Below are positions 34,588 through 45,347 of a stretch of 64,000 nt of DNA, piece after piece. The DNA is from JAWKNZ01 sp041391425 (lineage in GTDB: Bacteria; Bdellovibrionota_B; Oligoflexia; Oligoflexales; JAWKNZ01): contig JAWKNZ010000003.1 of NCBI GenBank assembly GCA_041391425.1, forward strand, positions 390,376 to 454,375. The letters run 5' to 3'. Each line of letters opens with the position of its first letter. The first letter of the stretch is position 1. Under the pieces are notes generated by a model. It saw only the letters and a program-made list of their open reading frames with translations. It had not been told where the DNA came from and searched no databases. Position numbers and translations under genes: made by a program.

Positions 34588-36626
34588 TTATTCTTGATTA
34601 ATTTTTTTACTTGATGATTGCTCTTTTGTATGGCCGCTTTCAGCTATGGGGTCTGTTTGGTTTTGATTATGTGTGTGCAAAATTTCAAATAACTTTCCGT
34701 AATTTATAGTGCTTTCTTGATTTTGAATGCTGATATACGGATGTTTGATCGAAACATCTGTATAGGTTTTTGTTATGGCTTCAATTTTTTCTGTTTTAAT
34801 ATTTTCTTTTACATCTGTATCAAAATTATTTATTTCAGATTGCTTATTTTGGCTAAAATGTGCCTGGATATCTGAAGCTGACGATAAAATTTTCTTTGAT
34901 CCTGCAAATATATAGTATACATGTGATGGAGAATGATAAGGAAGTTCTCTTAAGAGAGTGTTTAAGTTTGATATGTTTGAGAAAATGACTCTTGGAAAAT
35001 TTTGATGTAATTTATCATATTGCTGCCAATGCATTTGTTGGCTTTCTTTAGACTTTAAACTTCGAATATTATTAAATTTTTTGCCTAAGCCATCTTTATT
35101 ATGATAGAATTCATTTTCGATGGTCTTGATGTATTTTTCGTGATTACTGTCTTGTAAAAATTTAACTACTTCTTCTGAGCTTTCGGTGTTTTTTCTTTCC
35201 ATAATTGTTTTAATTATGGCCTGGGCGTCATTCTCGTGAGAAATTAATTCATTGAGTTTTGTCGCATTGATTCTGTCATTTTTTTGAGAAAGATAAAACA
35301 AGACAATATTGGGAATTGTTCCAGAAAAATTTGTACTTTGGCTCTCTGCGTACTTGTAGTTAATATTGTCTTGAGTTCTCTTTGCTAAATGATATATTTT
35401 CGAAAATGATACTTTGTCAAGATTGTTGATAATTTCTTGAATATTGGTCGCTGATGAAGATACTGTTCTTAATATGTCTTTGTGGTTTTCGTCAAAAGTG
35501 TGCCAATAGATTTGAATCGTATTTTCCATGTTATCGATTTTTTCACTACGAGAATGAATTTGTTTTTTATCTGATGCAATGCTTTCGTGCCTTTGGCTGT
35601 TGATCAATTGTAGATGTTCTATATGATGAGATTCTTCTGAAATTTTTTTCATTTTTATTCTTTGATCTATAGTAGACGCGTTTCTATATATCCAACTGGA
35701 TTCATTTGGAGTGACGTGATCATTAAGTTGATCTGCACTGGCTTTTTCACTGTTTTTGTTGATTAAATAAGCTGTCCGCAATACTTTACTGGATGGTTCT
35801 CTGTTTAGAGCACGTATTGCGCCTTGTTCTAAAATATCTGTTGCTATTAAAGAGTTAGGAATTTTAACTGAGATAGAATAGAGAATAATATTGGGGAGGT
35901 TTGATGTGAAATGATCGTTAAGTTGATCTGCATATCTAGCGAGAATATTTTCTTCTACTTTTTGTAAGCTCTGGAAATATCTGCGCCGTTGGAGTTTGCC
36001 AATTCATTTAGCACTGTTTGTAAGCTATTGCCAGTTAAGACTATTTCTTTTGGAATTTTTTCGAGGCTTTTTAAAACTGCTTCATCAAATTTTGTTCTAT
36101 TAAATTTTTTAATATTTTCACAAAATCTATTTCTCTCACTTAAAAATATTTGATGATCATAGTATGCCTCTTCTTGTTCGATATTGAACTGATTTCTACG
36201 TTCTGCTGCTTTTCTTGCTCTTTCCTTGAATAATATGTAATTCTTATCTAACTCCTTTAATTTTTCTTTCTGCCAATAATTTTCGTAGTCTAATCTAATA
36301 AGATTTTTTCTATTGTTGATTCTTCTTGCTATTTCTGCTTCGAGAGAAGTGCTTTTTAGCTGTGAGTAATATTTTTCATTGAAATTATGAATAATTTTTT
36401 TGAGATTACTATCGACGGCTGATGTTTCTAATAGATAGTTCACATTCAGTAATTTTGTATGGGGTGGTATTTCACCTATGTGTATTTTGGCTTCTGGCTT
36501 TTGTTCGAGCCTTCCTAGATTTTTTTCGTTCTTAAATGCAGCATAGTAGTCACGTTGTGGGTTAAAAGGTTCGTCTAAAATTCCGAGCTCAAGTCTTACT
36601 AGCATTGGTAAAAGTCGTTTTGTCAT
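34588..36626 (-). pseudogene. Repeat protein of unknown function, interrupted by a -1 frameshift
   Basis: Two consecutive frames (223 and at least 397 codons) encode one protein of about 680 residues. The first ends DISRAYKK-stop at 35955. Moving back one base at TAC AAA AAG TAG continues as VEENILARYADQLND. The join is supported by an internal repeat: DISRAYKKVEENILARYAD...SNLPNIILY aligns with SFSKIYHLAKRTQDNINYKYAE...GTIPNIVLFYL further on. The protein is polar, Asn/His/Lys-rich, with repeat units of roughly 80-90 residues and no signal peptide. The break lies in five A (35959-35963), fitting loss of one base or slippage at C AAA AAG. No domain recognised. Confidence 0.75.
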
Positions 36627-36792
36627 TTCTTATCCATTGGCAAAAGATAACTGGCGGATAATCGAAGATCAAAATCGGTTAATCATTTAAAAATATTGAA
36701 TTTAATTGTTTAACTTGCTGATTTTATAAAATATTTATGGGGCTAGCTCCATTACTTTTGAGTGGGGCTAAGGCGCTCTACAGCAATGTTAG

Positions 36793-38108
36793 TTAGCGAC
36801 AAGTTCTTTGGTCATTGGAGCTTGAATGTAGGCTATAATTTTCTTCAATATAACCATGTCCAAAGTTGTGGGTTGTTTGTTGTGATTGCTCCATGAGCCT
36901 TGGCTGTAATGAAAATAACGAGAGTAAGTCTGTAGGCTTGCTTGGAAGGTCTTGCCATGAGGGATATACCTCTTCTCTCTCCGAGCGTCGGTCTGGATCT
37001 AAGTCTACATGAAAATGGTTTTGATGATCTTGGTTGTAGTCAGGGCTAAGCACAACATCAAAAAAACGACAGAATTCATCTCTAATATTGTGTAAAAGAT
37101 TGCTATACGGCCCTGACTGCCAGTCATCCTCGATAGTAATTTTTTTACCATTGCTTAGAGTGAAGCTTGAAATATCGATAGCTGTAGCGAATGAATGGCG
37201 GGATAACTGGCTTGAACCATTTATTTTTCGATAATTGTATATACCTAGGTGTGTTATCTGTCTGATATTAAATGGGGCTTTGTATAGAATATAGAATATC
37301 TTATTTAATTCTTTTGCAAGCCATATATCTGTATAGTCATACTCATTTTCCTCAATGTTGTTGCTTTTTTTCACTTTAAGTGGATGTGAGTTATGCATCC
37401 AGTAGGTTGGAAATTCAACGCCACGTTTTCTTTCAGCTTTATAAAGCTTTAGAGGATAGTGGCTCTCAGGGTTGGGGATGGTCGGTGTGCTGGGTTGAAC
37501 ATCTACATCGATATTAATCCAATCATCGTTGCCAGGATTTGTTCCGTCTTCAGATTTTGGCCAGACAGATCCAGCACCGCCTGATAATGCTTGGCCGTAG
37601 CCAAACTTCCAGCCATCTTGTGTTAGTCTTAGGCGTAGGTTAATTTTTAATGATTTTTTTCCAAGAAGTTCTTTTAAGACTGAAATGTCGTCTGATTGGT
37701 TTGAAGCTGTTACTTTACTATCAAAATATATATGTCTTAATGTCTGAGAAGATGTGGTGATGGTACCAAGTTGTAATCTAATGATCCAATCACAATTTGA
37801 ATTAATAACGCGGACTATTTTGCCACGAAACCATCCGTTTGTCTCGTCGACATTAGATTTGGGAGAGCAGCTTTCATTGTCGGTAAGATTTTCTAGTGAT
37901 AAATGATATCCATTTAATGGATATCCTTGAATTAAATTTAATGTTTGCAATTGATTGCAGGCCCATCATTATTGCGGGCGAATATTTGGTTGCAGGAAAG
38001 TTTCTTTCCAACGTATTCGGGTTTGTTTTGCGCTCCACACGGCCAGCAGAGCAGCGCTAAAACTAAGAGGAGTTTAGTATAAGCTTTTAGAAAAATTGGA
38101 GAGAACAT
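36793..38108 (-). pseudogene. Secreted extensin-like (D,D-peptidase fold) protein with a -1 frameshift after the signal peptide
   Basis: The 385-codon main frame ends in an extensin-like C-terminal domain: SRHSFATAIDISSF, DDWQSGPYSNLLHNIRDEFC and DHQNHFHVDLD, the His/Asp metal-site pattern of the family. That frame has only a weak TTG start. Upstream, AAAGGA precedes an ATG (38108) encoding MFSPIFLKAYTKLLLVLALL and CWPCGAQNK, a clear signal peptide, then ...GPAINC before a TAA. One added base near 37944-37946 joins the two as GPAINCKTLNLIQGYPL. I read it as one exported peptidoglycan-associated protein broken by a single-base deletion, or mis-sequenced. Confidence 0.75.
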
Positions 38109-38299
38109 TTAAATTCCTTTAAAGCAATGAGCTCCGAGGGTATTGAAGCAATGACAATGCCAATTTTACTTTTGAATAACGGCTTAAAATTATTTAAAAA
38201 ATGAGAAAAATGCAAGGATTTAAATGTGTATAGTAGTAAATTTGTCTAATGACTGTACAGTTTTTTGTGGATAGATTTTATGCGAGGATAAAAATTGCT

Positions 38300-38990
38300 T
38301 TAGGTATCGACGTTCTGTAAGTTTAGATGATCAAATTGAACTCCAATTCCATCTGGGTATCGGCCGTTTTTTGAGCTAATTCTTCTGATTTTACCTAAGC
38401 AGTGTAACTTTTTTTTATGAGGAAGTTGCATTGAGAGCCTTACTTTTTGTGATACCGAAAATTTTCTAAAAGGGTTTACATTGCGTGTGCCTTTTAATGA
38501 AACAAAGTCGGTAGAGGAAAGCTCCTGTTTTAGAAATGTCAAATGTTTTTCCAATAAATTCTTGTTCTAAAAAGCTAATGCTTATTGGCAATGAGATAGC
38601 TTTTCTTTTGGGAACTTTCCACCAATGTAATCGAGGATCAGATAGAACGCGATGAACTTGAACATCGAGTAAAATATCGATGCACTAAGACAAATGCCAA
38701 GCTTGCTATTAGTGTCGTTGCTGTAGTCTGAACTATAATAACCCACATTGAAATTCAGCACGATGACTGCCATATAATACCCGGTACCATCCAAAGGGTG
38801 TGTTTAGATAAAATAGTAGAGTTGCATGACATAATAAGAAAAATAACCAACCAATTCATATAGCGTAAGTTTTTTAAGGACAGGTCAAATTGAAGATGCT
38901 CATACAAGAACATAATTTGTATAAAAAAAGACCCACAACAAGTACCATTAACATAGATAATGCAATTGTAGTTCTGGCCTTTTTTATCAT
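38300..38990 (-). pseudogene. Degenerate membrane PilZ-domain gene
   Basis: Pieces of one gene in different frames. An N-terminal membrane helix (MIKKARTTIALSMLMVLVVG) starts at 38990. A PilZ core DISKTGAFL reads in one frame to about 38520 and continues in the next as SSTDFVSLKGTRN and KIRRISSKNGRYPDGIGVQF. Additional stops and shifts lie between the N-terminus and the PilZ core. The ATG overlaps the stop of the upstream transglycosylase remnant as ATGA, a leftover of translational coupling. It is not expressible as an intact protein as written. Confidence 0.7.
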
Positions 38991-40211
38991 AATAAAGTCT
39001 TTCTTTGGGAAAAATAGATAACAGTAGCTATATATTTACTATAGCTTTTTGCTTCTTTCAATTTTTTTGATTTTAGCCAGTTTGAGCCATACTGTTTCAT
39101 GGCAAATTTAACTCTGGCAGCTCCAGAATTCATAGCTAGCTAGAATAACTTCCAAAAAAATATTTTCTTTTTAGTTGATATTGATTCTAGTTGCTGTCTG
39201 TTATCATCTTCACTCCAATATTCGATTATTTTACCCTAAACAGTTATTCCTCCTCTAATTGATAACTCTGGATTTAAACGCCATTCATTCGATCTATTTA
39301 TGGTCCCAACTGAGACTAGGCTTTGACGAATGGTGCTGTTGAAGAAGGGATTGACGGATGTCTTGGCCATTTTGAATATATAGAAGTAACTTCTTTTTCT
39401 GCTAGGGTTGTAATTTGAGTTAGCCCAATGGCTTTGGCCCAGCTAATCGCTTTTGAATTGAAGCCAGATCTTGTGCAATTAACCCGGCAATTAAAGCAGG
39501 GAAGCAGATTTGCTTCTTTGGATAAGTTTGTATTTTTCATTACTCGTTTGATTAACCTCAAAAAAGGTACTAAAACTATTAATGGACTCTTGGTCCCGTA
39601 ATCTGCATTCAGGTGCTCTTAGTTTTTTTCCTATATTCTGAGATGTTTTGTTTGCTTGAAAATAAAAATTTAAATGTTGTGTGTGAAATCAGGAGAAAGT
39701 TTGAATCTATCCATATGCAAGATGACTTTATCCTTCGAGGGAGGATCTCCATTCTGCTATTTGCCAGAATGGTTGATGTCATATCATCCCCATTGTAGAA
39801 AATTTTCAAATCCATTTGTCGGTTAATTTTGACATCCGTATTTATGATTACTTTGAGCTTGGACGGTGCATGAAGAATTTGCCTATCTGGATAAAAAGAT
39901 ATATTCGCCTCTTCTAGGATATCAGGAATAGAGCTGGTGTTTTTTTCTTCGGTGGTTGCGGGATCAAATTCGTTATCTGACAGAAAAGTAATCTTTTTAT
40001 TTTCCTGCAGATATTCTGCTTCTTGCTGTGGTTTTTTGAATCTATTGATAGCTCCAAATGGCGAGCTTGGCCCTGCACAGTTTACAATTAATGTATGTAA
40101 ATATAGGCTACAAAAGTATAGAAAAATTTTTTGATTTTTGAATAGGGAATTAAATGATGATAGGATAGATCTTTCTAGTGAAATCAAATTTTTAATTTTA
40201 TGGTTTAGCAA
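38987..40211 (-). pseudogene. Degenerate SLT-type lytic transglycosylase lipoprotein
   Basis: Remnants in order along the minus strand: a lipoprotein-like N-terminus with LHTLIVNCAGPSSPFGA; a FYPDRQILHAPSKLKVIINTD region; then in another frame FNSKAISWAKAIGLTQIT, a lytic-transglycosylase core; then NEWRLNPELSIRGGITV; and finally NSGAARVKFAMKQYGSNWLK to the stop at 38987. At least three frame changes and an in-frame stop separate these. The order matches an intact periplasmic or outer-membrane murein transglycosylase, so this is an old pseudogene rather than chance. Its 5' end is uncertain; the frame opens with a TTG. Confidence 0.75.
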
Positions 40212-40297
40212 TTGTTTGTTTGTCCACTATGCATGATCATCTTGATATTTTAAAGTGCATCAACATAAATTTATAAGAAGAAAGATTTTTGACAAAA

Positions 40298-40480
40298 TCA
40301 GCTGTGAATTTTTTCTAGCGCATCTTCATACTCTTCATCGTCGACCATAAGTTGGATTTCATTACTCATGCTTTTTTCATTTTCGTTAGATCTAATTAGA
40401 GCAACTATACCTATTTTTTTCAAGTTGTGAATAATAGATTCAGCTTCTACTCGGTCTACGCAGATTTTCAAGCATTTCAT
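40298..40480 (-). CDS. Small DUF2007-like protein
   Basis: 60 residues: MKCLKICVDRVEAESIIHNL ... LMVDDEEYEDALEKI. The pattern (short beta strand, helix, strand, then VDDEEYEDA) is that of DUF2007 putative signal-transduction proteins. AAAGGA lies nine bases before the ATG, which supports real translation. Unlike the genes just downstream it is intact. Confidence 0.65.
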   Translation of the reverse strand: MKCLKICVDRVEAESIIHNLKKIGIVALIRSNENEKSMSNEIQLMVDDEEYEDALEKIHS

Positions 40481-40852
40481 CGCAAAGGTCCTTTATTCAG
40501 TTCAGAGGTATTAGCAATTAAATAGCTATTGAGCTCCTGGTAGATATTTATAGTAATTATCTGGTAATACATATTGTAAATTTAATATGCTATAAATGCA
40601 ATTTCACTCATCTATTCTATTGAAACATATTTGCCTATCTAAGTAGAAGAAATATTTTGTGAATAAATTACTATTGTTTGAGTAAAAATATCCAGATAAG
40701 TTTATGTAGATGATCTCGAAATAAAATTGACTTTAGTATCAGTATGGATACAGTAGCGGAAGCGATGGAGTAATTGTGAGTTTTTTTTGTGTAAATATAA
40801 AAGGCTTTCTATACAAGGATAGAAAGCCTTTTAGTTATTCTAAAACTTGAAT
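40481..40852. other. Intergenic region with terminator
   Basis: Contains the hairpin at 40799-40832 and otherwise A/T-rich sequence that should include the promoter of the small downstream minus-strand gene. No coding signal. Confidence 0.5.
40799..40832 (-). terminator. Strong intrinsic terminator
   Basis: Perfect 14-bp stem AAAAGGCTTTCTAT / ATAGAAAGCCTTTT around a six-base loop, 20 bases after the stop of the DUF4360-like gene. Because A- and T-rich ends are on both arms it could act in both directions. Confidence 0.85.
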
Positions 40853-41494
40853 TTAGCGGCAACGTTTCCACTTGATGCCATATCTATGAATTAATTCACC
40901 ATCAATTGAATCAATGGTCATCAATGCTGATTGATTGCGGCTTGCTTGTGTCATTACGGAAGTTTTAATATTCAATGCTCGATTAACTCCACAAGGAGAC
41001 CAAATTAATGCATCTAATCCTAAACTATCACGAATTTCATAGTCATCACTATATGGACCTCTAAGACGTGTTGACAGGGTAACACCATTGCTTGCTCTAT
41101 TTCCCTGGAAGTAGTAGGTAGACTTTTGTATACCATACGTGCCTCGATCGAGATCTGCGAAGCCTGCATAGTTTACGTCAAAAATTGTATAACTCCAGCC
41201 TTGTGGAACATGCAGATTTACTGTTAATTGACAGAATTTTCTCCCAGCGCTTCGTTCTATACCGGGCCCAGCTTCCGCTACATATTCATCGAACAAGATT
41301 GTAAAAGCTTTTGCATCCTCAGATATGTCTGTTGCAACTGATCCTATCGGGCATCCAGTACCAGCGTGAACGATATTATTAACATAAACTTCATTAGGAT
41401 TTGGGCCATCTACAAAGGCATAAGCAGAAGCAGATAATGCACCTGCAAGAACTGAAGTAGCGACTGCACTTATTAAATTCTTTCCCTTAACCAT
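40853..41494 (-). CDS. Exported DUF4360-like protein
   Basis: 213 residues. A signal peptide (KNLISAVATSVLAGALSASA, cleavage near AYA) leads to a secreted beta-rich domain with the DUF4360 pattern: GTGCPIGSVATDISEDAKAF, FDEYVAEAGPGI, RKFCQLTVNLHVPQGW and the terminal WSPCGVNRALNI. The conserved cysteines (in GTGCP, KFCQL, SPCG and KRCR) probably pair in disulphides. Function is unknown. A strong terminator follows; monocistronic. Confidence 0.85.
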   Translation of the reverse strand: MVKGKNLISAVATSVLAGALSASAYAFVDGPNPNEVYVNNIVHAGTGCPIGSVATDISEDAKAFTILFDEYVAEAGPGIERSAGRKFCQLTVNLHVPQGWSYTIFDVNYAGFADLDRGTYGIQKSTYYFQGNRASNGVTLSTRLRGPYSDDYEIRDSLGLDALIWSPCGVNRALNIKTSVMTQASRNQSALMTIDSIDGELIHRYGIKWKRCR

Positions 41495-41925
41495 GTCTAA
41501 TTCTCCCTATAGATTGACGTTTCATCTTTCGAATGGATTACTCCCCCGAATGGAAGCTTGTTTAGCAATAGGTGTTCCATGAGTCACAGAATACTTTAAA
41601 TGATTGTAATATCTTGATTTGATTATTAAATAATCAGATGAAATAGCGCTTTTGCCAGTTATATCAGTAATAAGTCTATAGAAGTTGATGAAAGATAGGA
41701 AAAGCCATTCTAAGTTTCTCTAAGATAGGAGAATTTATAAAATCACTTAGCTAGTTTGTATACTTTTTTTCTTACGTTTTTGTTGGAATATTTGGCTTAA
41801 TTCACCAGATAGTTTAGTTAAAATCAAATGGTTAAATTTTAAGAATTAAAGAAAAGAAATGGAAAAACCGATGTGATCTTGCTTGATTAACTGATAAGTC
41901 ATTGCAAGATGAAACGGTAGTTTTC
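41495..41925. other. Divergent intergenic region, nothing recognised
   Basis: About 430 bases upstream of both the DUF4360-like gene and a small plus-strand gene. No coding signal, repeat-family member or hairpin terminator noted. Confidence 0.45.
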
Positions 41926-42288
41926 ATGAGTAAGTTGATAGCAGAAAATCCGGATTATATAAAGATGCTGCGTATGCATCCGGGAGTTACTATCTATCAA
42001 ACTATTGCATCTTCCCAAAAATATGAATCTGTGACAGGTTTAAAAATTAAGAGACAGCAGTTTATAGCATCACAACCTGCATATATAACTTCAATATTGA
42101 ATCGTGTAACTGTAGAATATGCTCGCTATCAAAAGTATGAGCGCCCTGAAATTATCGATATTTCAAATAGCAGCAGTCCATTTGTACATTCAGCTGCCGG
42201 TCCGTACGAAATTCAGCTACTAAATCTGTATCATTTAGTACAGAAATCATTAGAGAAATATTCTAACAGAATTAATACTAAAGTATGA
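41926..42288 (+). CDS. Small hypothetical protein
   Basis: About 120 residues, starting MSKLIAENPDYIKMLRMHPG; no signal peptide, mixed helix, ending in LYHLVQKSLEKYSN. I start at the ATG at 41926; the open frame has a TTG eight codons earlier. Neither has a strong ribosome site. It matches nothing I know, but amino-acid usage is protein-like and it is the only long frame in the interval. Confidence 0.5.
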   Translation: MSKLIAENPDYIKMLRMHPGVTIYQTIASSQKYESVTGLKIKRQQFIASQPAYITSILNRVTVEYARYQKYERPEIIDISNSSSPFVHSAAGPYEIQLLNLYHLVQKSLEKYSNRINTKV

Positions 42289-42481
42289 AAAATATTTTTT
42301 ATGATTAGCTACTCTAATTATATGTCAATTTAATATGTTTTATTGATTTTAAAAATTTAGTGTTGTGCGAAGTCTTATTTTCTGATGCTGCAAGAATTAA
42401 TTTCTTACATGATTTTCACCGATAGAAATCTTAAATATCGATCGTATAATTATTGATAGTGTACTGCTTTGAGGGAAGCCT

Positions 42482-44523
42482 ATGTTTTACCGCATGATAG
42501 GATCAAGAATGTATTTACATAATAATCTTCTTTACTCATTGTTTATAATCCTAACTTTTATTTCCTGTAAATTTAATAATAAATCAGAAAATGAGGATAA
42601 TACGTCTCAAGTAGAAACATTGGATAATTTTGCTATATCGCAGAGTAAAGGGCAAACATTTAGGCTCAATCAATGTGGCTTTTCTTCCTCAAAGGATTCA
42701 AATGACACTTTTCATGCATCTATTGTGAAGGAAGAAAATATAATTCCTCCAGAAAGTTATACTGATGAACAGAGAGAGCAATTGAAAGGTGAAGTTTATT
42801 CTGTCTTATCTAAAATCCCCCCGAGCATTGTCTATCAATTTTTTAATAGAGACGGAAAAATAGATTTGAGCTTAAATCCTGAAAATAATGAACTATGGAA
42901 TACTTGTAAGGGAAGTATAGATGAAGAACAGTTTCATGAGGGGAATTTGTTATTGAGTTGTTGGAATATGCAAGGTGGTAAACCAACTATTTATATCAAT
43001 CCTTTTCCAAATGGAACTTCGTATCAAGGTGTGCAACATGCACTTATTAGATCTTTTGGTTATCTGCTTGTAGATGTGTTCTTGCGTTATGAAATTAGTC
43101 CAGAGGCAGCTCAAGATCAAGAAGGAGAAAAATCACATAATTATACAATTACAGAGCAACCTAATATATCAGAAAATGCAGCTATATTTCTAGAAAATAT
43201 TGGTGATGCTTTGTGGATAGATGTTTATGGAAGCAAGGACCCGAACCCTAAAGATGATCCAGATAGAAAGTATGACCTTTCTCAGTATCAAAGCTTATAT
43301 AATAGCTCTAAAAAAGAAGAAAAGACGAAATATCAAAGGTATGTTCTTGCTGAAGCATTTGATTCGTATTTTTGTAATGATGATACTAAAAAACAGATGA
43401 GAGAAGATTTCGGGCAAACTTATTGCCAAATGAAAGGGATGTATAATAGCATTAAAAATTCCGTTTTATCTTCGCTAGAAGCAGTTGAACAAAATGAGGA
43501 AGGTAAAAGTAATGCATTAGCAGAGTTGGTTAAAAAATATTATGAGAATATTGCTAAGGATGAAAAGGGCATGACCAATGCGAAGGAGAAGAAAGCGTTG
43601 ACAATGAAAAAGCTAAAAGTAGTAGTGAGGGTGAAGTCATTTCTTTTAATCTAGGGAAAGCTTCAGAGCCAATACCTTCTCCAGTGACGCAACAGCAATA
43701 TTACAAAGGTTATACACAAGGAGGATATTATGGCAAAGGTTTTATTGGCGGCGGAGTGAATGTTAATGGTGGAATCACAACTTCTGGTTATGGCTGTCAT
43801 ATAGGTTGTGCTATTGGGGGCTTGTTTGGATCTATTATTAATGGGGTTGGTCAATTAGCTACTAATATTGTAAAAGGAGCAGTTTATACTGTGCAGAGTG
43901 CTGTTAATGTAGCAACTTATCCATTTAAGCAGGTGTTTGCGGGTGTCAATTGCGGATACCGTCCATATCAAGGAGTATATCCCGTTCCAGTGATTGGCGG
44001 CCCTATCTATGGTCGGCCGACTCCATATCGTCCGGGTAAGCCTAATTTATATCCACAGCCATGTTATCCTTATCAAAATTATACTAAAGGTGGTGTTGGG
44101 CAGAATGTTGTTCAGCAAAAATATTTTAATAACTACCAATCGCCTGTTGTCATCGATCAGAAAGGTGGTTCGGTCAATTGTGCTCCTCCAGAGCGGTATG
44201 TGCAAAATGTCACAGTTGCAAGTCCTTATAGTCGAGAAATTGAGTACCAAAAGATGTTGGATCAAGAGCGCGAAGACAGAAGATTAGAGCAGGAGAGGAT
44301 GCAAAGAGAACGAGATGAGTGGGAAAGAGAGAGAAATCGTGATGCTGCGCTTTCTTCGGATACTCCTGTAACTAATAAAAAAGTAAAAAAGAACAAATTT
44401 GGATCATGTGGTGCTATTGGAGATGATCGTGAAAGTGTTTGGAGTTTCTTAATATTTTTTATCCTTTTATTGTTACCGATTATTTTTATAATTTTTAATT
44501 CAAAAATTAAATTACAAGTGTAG
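42482..44523 (+). pseudogene. Large lipoprotein with Gly/Tyr-rich middle, split by a -1 frameshift
   Basis: The first frame (42482-43654) starts after GAGGGAAG, has a lipobox ILTFISC and reads as a 390-residue polar protein. At A AAG GGC (43564-43570) the minus-one frame continues as HDQCEGEESVDNEKAKSSSE and runs into the second frame, which carries a Gly/Tyr-rich stretch (YYKGYTQGGYYGKGFIGGGV), a Pro/Tyr-rich part, a charged helix (EREDRRLEQERMQRERDEWE type) and a C-terminal membrane helix (FFILLLLPIIFIIF). Together about 680 residues. Either a one-base deletion or slippage explains it. The tail of the first frame (KEKKALTMKKLK on) is unlike the rest. Function unknown. Confidence 0.65.
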
Positions 44524-44654
44524 ATGAAATAAAAGTTTGATTGAACGTGTGTATTAAGGATAGGATTGTGAATAACTTTGTTACTCAAAGTAGTAGCAAA
44601 GTCAGTTCGCCCTAGTATATTGAAGAAAACTGGCATGCTGAAAATGGAGAATTT

Positions 44655-45131
44655 ATGCTTTTACTGATTAGTCGAATAAATTTTGCTTTAACTCTATCGG
44701 TATTATTATTTTCTCTGTCCAGTCGTGCAGTCATAGCTAAGCCAATGAATGGTGGAACTTTTGGCTTAGGATTAATCGTGGGGACGCCCCATGCTGGTAT
44801 TAGCATGAAAAATTGGATAGGACCTACGACTGCGATTGATGCGGCTTTATCTTGGAGTCATGATTGGGTGCATATTCATGGTGATTATCTTATTCACGAT
44901 CCAAGTTTGATTCAGGTTAGTAAGGGAAAAATGCCGGTTTATTATGGTGTAGGAGCTGAACTTGAAAATTTTCACAGGGAAATGATTAGTGTGAGGGTTC
45001 CAGTAGGGATTGCTTATGAAGTAGCAAACCATCCCATCGAAGTATTTGTGGAAGTAGTGCCTAAAGTAGTCCTGGTGCCTGCGAGCTCGTTTGATATTGA
45101 TTTAGGCATAGGCGGGCGTTTTTATTTTTAA
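44655..45131 (+). CDS. Small outer-membrane beta-barrel-like protein
   Basis: 158 residues with a signal peptide ending near AVIA (residue 28). The mature part has alternating hydrophobic strands with glycine turns (GGTFGLGLIVGTPHAGISMK) and ends with the GIGGRFYF motif, a C-terminal aromatic as in BamA-inserted barrels. It resembles the DUF3996 type small porin-like proteins, with length enough for about eight strands. Promoter or operon partner not evident. Confidence 0.72.
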   Translation: MLLLISRINFALTLSVLLFSLSSRAVIAKPMNGGTFGLGLIVGTPHAGISMKNWIGPTTAIDAALSWSHDWVHIHGDYLIHDPSLIQVSKGKMPVYYGVGAELENFHREMISVRVPVGIAYEVANHPIEVFVEVVPKVVLVPASSFDIDLGIGGRFYF

Positions 45132-45347
45132 TCTTTTGAGAGCTGAGTGTCATATAGTACACACAGTTGGACGATAGGTAACTTGTTTTCCAACAATTCA
45201 TAATCAAGATAGTGCGTTTATCTTTCAATATTAACTAGTTAGTCTGTGGCTTGATATTTGCTTCTGTCGACAAAAGGCTTTGGAAGCGTGGTGGGAATTG
45301 TCGATGCTAAAATTTGACATTAGCAGATTTAGAATTATTTAGGAGAT

